Assembly (NCBI GenBank): GCA_016647705.1 | Contig: CM028340.1 | Coordinates: 11,175,001 to 11,239,000 of the forward strand | Origin: Eucommia ulmoides | Lineage: Eukaryota > Streptophyta > Magnoliopsida > Garryales > Eucommiaceae | DNA length: 64,000 bases | Direction of reading: 5' to 3' | Shown: positions 56,813-64,000 of the stretch, one piece after another | Position numbering within the stretch: the first letter of the stretch is position 1 | Layout of the letters: each line of letters opens with the position of its first letter | Notes under the pieces: model-generated | What the model saw: the letters and a program-made list of their open reading frames with translations, nothing else | Database searches by the model: none | What the model was told of the DNA's origin: nothing | Translations under genes and position numbers: made by a program

Positions 56813-58352
56813 ATCAGGCATTTCTTGCGGTGCAACCCAAGGCAAAAATCAGTTAGATCCATGTTCGCAGACTTGATTCGAAGGCGAGATTCTCTCGCCT
56901 CTCAGGTACGTGTTCTAAACCCCCGTCTTTAATATCATGCTTTATGATTTCATTGGGATTGCTGATGGGTTGTTGTGGACATTACCCCTTTAAGTACTGT
57001 GGTGATGTGTAGTATGTTTAGTATGTGTTAGTATTGTTAGTTTATGTTGTTTTATTTTTATTGTGTGCATGTTTGTTTAGGTTAGTTGTTATTGTGTGCT
57101 GAGTTTTGACTTTATCTGGGCTAGTACTAGATGATGCGTCTGTCCCCTGATTGTTTATTGAGGTCGACCGTAAAGCTCATTAATGTGTGTTTTCTGTGCT
57201 TGACATATCGTTTTAGTAAAGGTTATTGTAGATCCTAAATGCACGAGCACATAAACTCAATGTATAACTATCCAATTGATTTAAAAATGATTATCCATCA
57301 CCCAAATTCGTGACAATAGGGATTCTAGAACTTGATTTGGGAAAAATTTGAGGTGAAATCCTAGGCGAGGTAGTTCTGGAGATATGATTTAGGCATTCGA
57401 TTTTATCTTTTGAGCCTTTGAAGCTTACCTTGTTAAATGTTTATCCCTCGTTACCCTATTAAAGCTGAAAATCCATTTCAATTCTGAACACTTAACTAAT
57501 ACCTTGGCCGATAAAACTTCTTTCCAAACCTACATCGCTGAGCTGAAGGCACAATTTGAGTGAATCAAGTTAGAATTTTGCTATGCTACTTGAAGTGAGC
57601 GATTGGGTTTAGGGTAAACTTTTAAATTGATTCGGTATTCGAGCACTCATTTATATTTTTTTTCTTTCATTTTAACCACACCCGTGAAATTATAATAATC
57701 GAATAAGTTTGGGAGTGTGGTTCATCTAAAAAAAACATGTATATACGGATTTATTTTCCGTTTCTTTTAACAAGTGAATACGAAATTCATAAATAAACGT
57801 TCAGGGCTATTTCAAATTTATCTATGGGGGTTCGAGTGTAAGAGTGCCAAGCATGTACCTCGAGTATTGTTAAATTAACGACGTTAAATTGTTTTCTATT
57901 TCCAATATACCCTTGGCCATTTTCCAAAATCGAACCAAGTCCTACTGATCTTTCTGAATTGCTTAGCCTACATTAGTGAATAATAGAACCCAGTCAGGCT
58001 TATAGATTTCCTATACCTTTTTGGTTTTAGTCATGAGCTTATTTGGTAGATAATCCAATCCGATCGACGGATAGTTGTATAATTGAGTTTTATCACATAC
58101 ATTTTGACAGGATCTAGAATAACGCTTACTATTATCAAATATTGAAAATCTAGAACTCCATATGGTGTGTTTTATTCTTGAACTTGATAGGATTGGGGGC
58201 CGATGAGGGAAAAATCGTTTGGCCGGTAAATGATATTCAAAACTTGCACATTATTGTTTTTAGTGTTTTTCATTTTTAGTGTTTAATTTCATAATTAGTT
58301 GTTGTTTTTTCTCGTATTGTGTGGGTGTTTTGCTCGACAACTAGTAAAATTT
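56813..58352 (+). other. Element H noncoding internal region
   Basis: Hairpin AGGCGAGA/TCTCGCCT (56882-56889, 56893-56900), then CTCAG|GTACGT (56901-56909). PPT-like tracts occur near 56990 (decayed) and 57702-57716. Decayed inverted-repeat arms lie near 57642 and 57766. No gene. Confidence 0.58.
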
Positions 58353-58368
58353 TAAGTTTGGGGGTATT
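58353..58368 (+). other. Element H polypurine tract
   Basis: TAAGTTTGGGGGTATT directly before the 3' LTR start TGATAGG. Confidence 0.8.
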
Positions 58369-59756
58369 TGATAGGTGTAATTTACCTATTTATTTCCAAA
58401 CCAAACCTGTTAGTTTTCGAGTATGTTTATTACATTTTAATATGTTTTTTGTGTTTTTGTCTAAATCAGGTGTGTGGGGTAAAAAGGAATAAAAACATAT
58501 CATAAACGATCAAATTAGATCAAGAACGGTGGGAAAACAAGCAAAAGGTCAAAATTCAGAACCTGCAGCCCATCGCCGCGGCGTTCAAAATACAGAAAAG
58601 AGACTAAACTTTCTGCAAATCCACCACCGCAGTGGTGAGATCCACTGTCGCGGCGGTGAAACAATAGAACTTCTCTACTTCCACCACTGCATCTACCACC
58701 GCAATGGTAACACTACCAACATGCCTACCGTCGCAGCGGTTACTCTGCACAAATTTTAGATATTATTTTTAGATATTTCATTCCCTATTTCTTCCTCATC
58801 TCCTCTATTTCGGCCATGAGAGACCCCATGGGATTTAGAATAGTTTGAGAGGTTTTTGGAGAATGCTCAACCAAATCCAAAGGAGAAGAACACGTTACGA
58901 AGAAAGAAAAGCGATCTCGGAACGATTTTAGCGTCAAATTTTTGGATAACGGTTAGTTCTCTTCGTTTATTTATTTATTTATTAACTTCGGTTTATTGTT
59001 TGAGCATGTTTAGCTCGTTTATCATTGTATATACAGTTATGGCCGTTAGCTAAATGGATATTGTCTATGGATTAATATAATTTATGAATATGTGGCTTTG
59101 AAATCGGTGTTTGGTTAATGGTTGTTCTTCATTATTTGATTGTGTTTACCATTATTCTGATATTATATGCTTGTTTAGATATATTGAGAATACGGGATTT
59201 GACTCTCGGGAGAGGTAACCCCGAATTCAGACTAAGGTAAATACAACGCGATGATCAAATAACCCGGGAGGGAGTTAGAAAGTGTGCAATCAATGACATT
59301 GGGGCAAGACTCATGTGACTATGTGTTCTAAAAAATACTAGAGGGGGACTTCGGCATTAATGCAAAGTCACATATTTGCTCTCTTTACACTTAGGAGAGG
59401 GAGTCAGCAAATTTACGATTCTAAGATTATCTGATAAGTTGAACACCGTTAACGTAAGTCAAATGATTCAAATACACTGAAGTAAATAAAGTTAATCCCT
59501 AGATAATCCAATTCCCTAAAACATCTCAATTTAGTTTATATAGTATAATTAGGCAAATTAGTATTTTAGTTTAGTATATTATTGATTATAAACACATTTT
59601 TTATCGCCTAAATAAAGTTAGATTATGATAATTACGGTACTCGATAATAATCTCAACCAATCCCTGTAGACACTATAACCCTTACTCTCTGAATCTATAC
59701 TAAAACTTGACCCGTACACTTGCAGTAAAAGTAGCGATGTAATTTATGTGCTACTA
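58369..59756 (+). repeat. Element H 3' LTR
   Basis: TGATAGGTGTAATTTACC to GTGCTACTA, 1388 bp, closely matching the 5' LTR. U3 palindromes lie at about 58570-58745 (CATCGCCGCGGCG, ACTGTCGCGGCGGTGA, CCGTCGCAGCGGT). Confidence 0.9.
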
Positions 59757-60698
59757 CTTGTCAAATAGCGGCTTCTACCCATAGTATGTGTCATACAACA
59801 CAACATATGGGTCTTAATTCTCAACACCCTCAAGATTGGCGAGATGTGGCAATAAGTAGCTTGTAATTTCAACTCGACTCTACTCCATCTCATGTGCTTG
59901 GTTGAACTGAATGAAAGAAGTTGGAAGTGAGGGAGGACGGGTGAGCCACATCGGATCCTCATAGATGTGATTGTCTTCGATCGATAGTGGCATCTCAATG
60001 TGGATCTCAAATGGTGGATAATCACAAGTGTTATCTTTTTATTTTTCATCATCTTCAAATAAACCTAAGTTCCTCCCAATTGTATTCGGTTCCTCACGGT
60101 AGCATTCAATACATGTGGCGTGTATGTCTCTCAGTGCCACCGTTTTTAACTCAGCCTCAATAAAGTAGATAAGCCGACTAATTTGCGTCTGAAGAGATGT
60201 TAAGGTCGCATCAATTTTAGTGCAGGTCATCTAAATATTGTCAAGACGATCATCATGCTTGTTGAGACGGTCATTCGTTTCCCACCAAAAAGCTTGAGTC
60301 TCTCCTATAAATTCAGTGAACATTTCTTCTAAGGTGGGGAAAGACTCCACATTTTGGTCCGGGGTATCAATCCATGGCATTGAAATGGTAGAACTATCTT
60401 CCAATCTTTGGTAGCTTGTTGAATTATTCCAACTCTGAAAATCAAGCTCAGACATGCCTTCCAACAACCAATAGGCTTCAACCACATTTAGTTGGTCAAA
60501 AGCGATAGTACCATTTCTTTCTTCCACCCTATTTCTTGTTGCGGCTAGTAACCCGTCGAGGAAATTCAGTTGTTGACACTCCCTCGGGTAACGATGACTA
60601 GGGAACCAAACTAACAACTTCTTGTATCATTCCCAAAAATAATAAAACGGCTCGAAATCTCGTTGAAAGAATTGCAACAGTACTTGTTGATGAGACAT
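59757..60698 (-). pseudogene. Element F gag remnant, main part
   Basis: ATG at 60698 (MSHQQVLLQFFQRDFEPFYY), a stop, then an open 128-codon part (60231-60617): LVWFPSHRYPRECQQLNFLD, TRNRVEERNGTIAFDQLNVV, EAYWLLEGMSELDFQSWNNS, MPWIDTPDQNVESFPTLEEM and TNDRLNKHDDRLDNI, then stop. It continues TQISRLIYFIEAELKTVALR, PLSIEDNHIYEDPMWL and YDTYYG-stop-KPLF, and is interrupted by element H. This is the clearest copy of the segment shared with the Gypsy gag (compare LNKHETRLDNIE there). Confidence 0.78.
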
Positions 60699-60812
60699 CT
60701 GCAAGTACCCTGCAAGACAAAATAAACTAAAAACAAAAATTATAAATAAAATAAATGCCTAAATTAAAATCAAGTTACTTACTCACAATATCAACAACAA
60801 TCTGAAAACCAA

Positions 60813-60830
60813 TCCCCGACAATGGTCCCA
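60813..60830 (-). other. Element F primer binding site (tRNA-Asp type)
   Basis: TCCCCGACAATGGTCCCA, six bases from the LTR; three changes from the exact tRNA-Asp 3' end. Confidence 0.75.
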
Positions 60831-60836
60831 AAAATT

Positions 60837-62181
60837 TGGTAGCGGAATATTACGTCACTACTTTTACCACAAGTGTACAGGTCAAGTTTTAATAGAATTG
60901 GGAGAGTAGGGCTATCGTATCTACAAGGATTGGATTAAATTGTTGCTAAGTACCGCGATTATCATAACCGAACTTTATTTAGGCGATTAAAATTAGGGTT
61001 TTTGTTTAAAGAATATATACTAAACTAAACTAATAACTAATTAAACAATAATACTAAGTATATTATATGGGAATATATTATCTAGGGATTAACTTCGTTT
61101 ACTTATACGTGTTTGATCCAATCTAGTTTACATTAATGGTATTCAAACTATCCGATAATCTAGGTATTGAAAACTCACTCACTACCTCTCTCGAGTGTAA
61201 AGTGAATGACTATGCGAATTTGCATCAACACTAATATTCATATCTAGCGTCTAGACGATCACATGATTCTCGCCCCAACCTCACAGATTGCATACTTTCT
61301 AATACTCTCTTGATTCATTAGATCGTCACGTTGTGTTTAAACCCTAGTCCGAATTCGGGGTTACCTCTCTCAAGTGTCAAACCCCGTATTCTCAAATCAA
61401 CCACAATATCATAACAAGCATATAATAGAAGTAATAAAATGGTAAACACAATTGAATACAAATGAACAACCGTTAACAAAACATAGATTTATTTAAACGA
61501 CGTTTTCATGAACTACATCAACCCCTAAATAATATATGTTTAGCTCATGGTCATAACCACAAATTCAACTACAAATGAACTAAACATTATCAAAACAATC
61601 AACCAAATCTAAGAAATAAAGACAGAAACAAGGGAGGGTAGCCAAATCTGAAGAATCGACGCTTCCACGTCTGTAAAAACCACTCCGAACTTGTTTTCTC
61701 TTCTCCAAATTGTATTCTCCTCTTACTTGGTTGATCTTAGACCTCCTAAAATGATCCCAAAAATGTTCGGGATCAAGGGATAAGGGTAAAATATCAAAAT
61801 ATATAACAAAATATCTGAACAAAACTTTACAGTTAGGGTTTCGGCGCTATAGTGGTCAGAAGCACCGCTGCAGCGGTGGGATGTTAGTAGGCTCATCGTT
61901 GTAGCGATGAGGGCCATTGCTGTAGCAGTGGTTGGGCAGAGAGTTTACTGACTCTTCACTACTGCAACGATGGGGATCACCGCTGCAACAGTGAGGCTGC
62001 TTGCTTATTCTTGGATCTTTTTTAACGTTTCTCCATCGACTTCCCACCAATTTGCTCGATTTTCAACCTTTTTCGCTCATAACCCCTGCTTTGAACAAAA
62101 ACAAATGAATTAAAACATTACAAAAATACTCGAAAACTACCAAATTTGTCTTGAAAATAGATAGATAAATTCAACCTATCA
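60837..62181 (-). repeat. Element F 5' LTR
   Basis: TGGTAGCGGAATATTACG to CAACCTATCA, 1345 bp. Palindromes with a CTGCAG-type centre lie at about 61845-61995 (CACCGCTGCAGCGGTGG and variants). The order of blocks resembles the autonomous Gypsy LTR at 24244-25638. Confidence 0.88.
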
Positions 62182-62186
62182 ATGTC

Positions 62187-62703
62187 AATATCTTTCGAAC
62201 TTTATCCTCCGTGGAGTGTGGGTTTCCAAGTTGATTCAAATGGTTGCAGATATTGTTGAATAGTGTGTACATCTATTGAATCGATTCTGCTTCACCCATT
62301 TTGAATAATTCGAATTGTCTTATTAAGGCATTGATTTTTTACTACTTCACTTGACTAGTTTCTGCATGGGTAACCTGCAATTTGTCCTATATTTCTTTTT
62401 CCGATCCACAACCTAAGACCCTGGAATATTCGTTAGCATCTAAAAAGCAAAATAAAATGTTAATAACTTGAGAATTAATGAAAAGTTTCTGTTTATCAGA
62501 AGTGGTCAGCTGCTCTTTCTTCTTGGCAACTTCGTTTTTCATAGGGACAAACGGGACATCCTCAATCTCTAGCCACACGTCATAATCTGTGGCCTGAAGA
62601 AATGCAATCATTACGTCCTTCCAGAATGCATAATTTTTACCTACAAACAAAAGTGGTCAATGCATAGACTGCCCCTATCTAGTATGCCTATTGGGTGCGC
62701 CAT
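62187..62703 (-). pseudogene. Copia gag, N-terminal part
   Basis: Reads GQSMH-stop-PLLFVGKNYAFWKD, VMIAFLQATDYDVWLEIEDV, NEVAKKKEQLTTSDKQKLFI, ILFCFLDANEYSRVLGCGSE, KEI-stop-DKLQVTHAETSQ, INALIRQFELFKMGEADSID, NNICNHLNQLGNPHSTEDKV and RKIL. This matches the UBN2-type gag of Copia elements. The element F insertion follows; the frame resumes at 40493. The 87-codon piece at 62387-62650 is open. Confidence 0.82.
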
Positions 62704-62734
62704 GTGATCTTTGTTAGCTAGTGTACTGAGCTAA

Positions 62735-62750
62735 ACCAACTCTAATACCA
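62735..62750 (-). other. Copia primer binding site (initiator tRNA-Met type)
   Basis: The minus strand reads TGGTATTAGAGTTGGT, close to the TGGTATCAGAGC type used by plant Copia elements, two bases from the LTR end. Confidence 0.75.
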
Positions 62751-62752
62751 AT

Positions 62753-64000
62753 TGTTAGCCCAGTGATCTACCCAAGAGGTAAGGTGAATTGGGTAGTTAT
62801 AAAAATTAAAGCAAATTCTTATCTTTCAACATTTAAATATTCAAATAATTAATTTAATCCTAAATTAATTATTATCTTTATATAGCAACAAATAAGTGTA
62901 TAAATCTTGATGCACACCCAAACAACAAGAAATAAAGAAATCAATAATGCAGTACACTATGATATATCTTGGTTTACCAAGCTAGTCTTGGCTAATCCAG
63001 TCCTTCGAGCCCCTCAGAGATTCGCACCCACTAAACTACTAGATTCCTTTAACAGGTAGGAACCAAACCTCTACACAATGATTCTTTTACAAGCACATAA
63101 TCAACCTTTACAATTTTCTTTTTACAGGCTAAGGAATAACCTCTATCTTTTTAACAAGCTAAAGACTAACCTAATTCTTTTATATCTTAGGAAAAGAATC
63201 AAACCTCACCAAAAACACTTTAAGTATCATTTTCACCGATAACAATGGAACCGTTACAATTCATACAATTTTAACTCTAATCAGGAAGAATCACACCTAA
63301 CTCTTTTTAAGAGAAAATAGTAACCTAACATTTTTGTACATTAGGTAATGGTTAAACCTCAATCTCTTTACCGGAAGAAATTGAAATCCTTATTACCACT
63401 TACTAGATACTTCTAACAATATATAATCCGCACAAACTCATCAATTACAAAAATCGATAAATTTCTTCCTACTCGGAAATTCTACCACCTCAAATCAATT
63501 TAAACTCAATTAATATCCCGATAATTACTAGTGATAGAATTTACGTGAGGAATATAATATATGATTATATTAAGTGTTGGTAGCACAAAATTAAACACGT
63601 AATCACATTATAACAAAAATTATTTTAAAAGAATTTTTTTATGCGTTTAAAGTTCAAAAACGATTTCACAAAATATCTTTCAACCAAGAAATCAATAATA
63701 ATTTAACTTCACAATTAAGAATAAAAACTTGGAAATATCTCACCAGGGTACCACCGAAATAATGAAAATTAAATAGTTAGATAGTTTTGATCGGTGACGC
63801 TAAAACACTTAGCGCTTTAACTCAAGAACTTGTTAAACAATTGAACTCACAATTCTTCTCTCGATATAATCTCAGAATAATCACTCTTGGAAAACTCAAA
63901 AATTGAAAGTTCTTGATAAATATGACAATATGATATATGAAAAACGCAGGTCTATTTAAACTGATTTGAAACAGGCCTTCTAACGACTAGTTCCTGAAAG
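62753..64000 (-). repeat. Copia 5' LTR (runs off the right edge)
   Basis: On the minus strand it ends CTGGGCTAACA. It matches the 3' part of the Copia solo LTR (52982-53534 and 44.9-45.78 kb). Its outer end at 63885-64000 matches 25644-25765. The start is outside the window. Frames in it are not genes. Confidence 0.85.

Larger units (their letters stand above)
54290..59756 (+). mobile_element. Element H: complete non-autonomous Gypsy-type copy
   Basis: LTRs of 1373 and 1388 bp, PBS, gag, noncoding region and PPT, 5467 bp in total. Flanks CTCGT (54285-54289) and CTTGT (59757-59761): 5-bp duplication with one transition. Inserted near the 3' end of the element F gag. Confidence 0.9.
40499..62181 (-). 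mobile_element. Element F: non-autonomous Gypsy-type retrotransposon with four nested insertions
   Basis: LTRs at 40499-43445 (split) and 60837-62181, tRNA-Asp PBS, gag and PPT. Flanks ATCTC (40494-40498) and ATGTC (62182-62186) differ at one base. Inserted in the Copia gag. Internal length without nested elements is about 2.44 kb, slightly short. Its U3 is the closest of the set to that of the autonomous Gypsy LTR. Confidence 0.85.
25639..64000 (-). mobile_element. Copia retrotransposon, host of most other insertions (runs off both sides)
   Basis: Reassembled from three separated parts: 64000-62182, 40498-38614 and 29518-25639. They read in order 5' LTR, PBS, gag, protease, integrase, RT, RNase H, PPT, 3' LTR. 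Each junction keeps the protein order, for example the gag end and KVWEPKVITIDEAKDLAKYE. The internal region is about 5.2 kb and LTRs about 2.3 kb, so about 9.7 kb originally. The long coiled coil after the zinc knuckle and the pol sequence suggest the Sirevirus branch; that assignment is tentative. Confidence 0.85.

Noticed and set aside
62940..63400. Possible host gene near the right edge
   Set aside because: The sequence matches the Copia LTR (compare 52982-53534), so it is LTR.

Overview
This window is plant nuclear DNA, very probably from a flowering plant. I find no host gene, RNA gene or CRISPR array. Almost every base belongs to LTR retrotransposons nested inside one another. The only other element is one Mutator-like DNA transposon. 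Evidence for a plant is the primer binding sites matching the 3' end of plant tRNA-Asp, Athila/Tat-type gag-pol, a Copia pol with a long coiled-coil gag, and solo LTRs. I cannot name the species.

Layout by nesting level. Level 0 is one Copia element on the minus strand. Its 5' LTR runs from 62753 past the right edge, gag and protease lie at 62.7-62.2 and 40.5-39.3 kb, integrase at 39.2-38.6 and 29.5-28.9 kb, RT/RNase H at 28.9-27.2 kb, and its 3' LTR starts at 26815. Three large insertions split it: element D (29524-38613), element F (40499-62181), and an Athila-like Ty3/Gypsy element that entered the Copia 3' LTR near 25639 and runs leftward off the window. The Gypsy element holds a Mutator-like transposon (20484-21219) and element A (697-17315). 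A holds element B (1772-12718) and a solo LTR (15048-16667). B holds element C (5243-10743). D holds element E (32137-35852). F holds a solo LTR (41057-42651), a Copia solo LTR (44057-53534) and element H (54290-59756). The Copia solo LTR holds element G (45789-52976), which holds another solo LTR (47695-49416). I placed 14 insertions, most with target-site duplications (TSDs), up to five levels deep.

Elements A-H form one non-autonomous family. Each has LTRs of about 1.37 kb (E belongs to a longer-LTR subfamily), a tRNA-Asp PBS, an internal region of about 2.7 kb and a polypurine tract. The only coding sequence is a decayed frame of about 330 codons that matches the C-terminal half of the Gypsy gag. 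This fits the TR-GAG class. The Gypsy element shares the PBS type, the gag, the conserved LTR downstream block and the palindromic U3 repeats, so its lineage is the obvious candidate supplier of enzymes. All copies here are broken.

Most notable signals: a U3 palindrome with fixed arms (CACCGC/GCGGTG) and an exchangeable self-complementary centre (CCTAGG, CTGCAG, CCGCGG); three polypurine-tract-like sites at regular spacing in every element; a 14-bp inverted repeat around the middle one; hairpins followed by a splice-donor-like site just after gag; two elements that lack their 3' LTR yet keep TSD-like flanks; duplicated primer binding sites; U3-like palindromes between pol and the post-pol ORF of the Gypsy element; and a W-box-rich array in the Copia U3.
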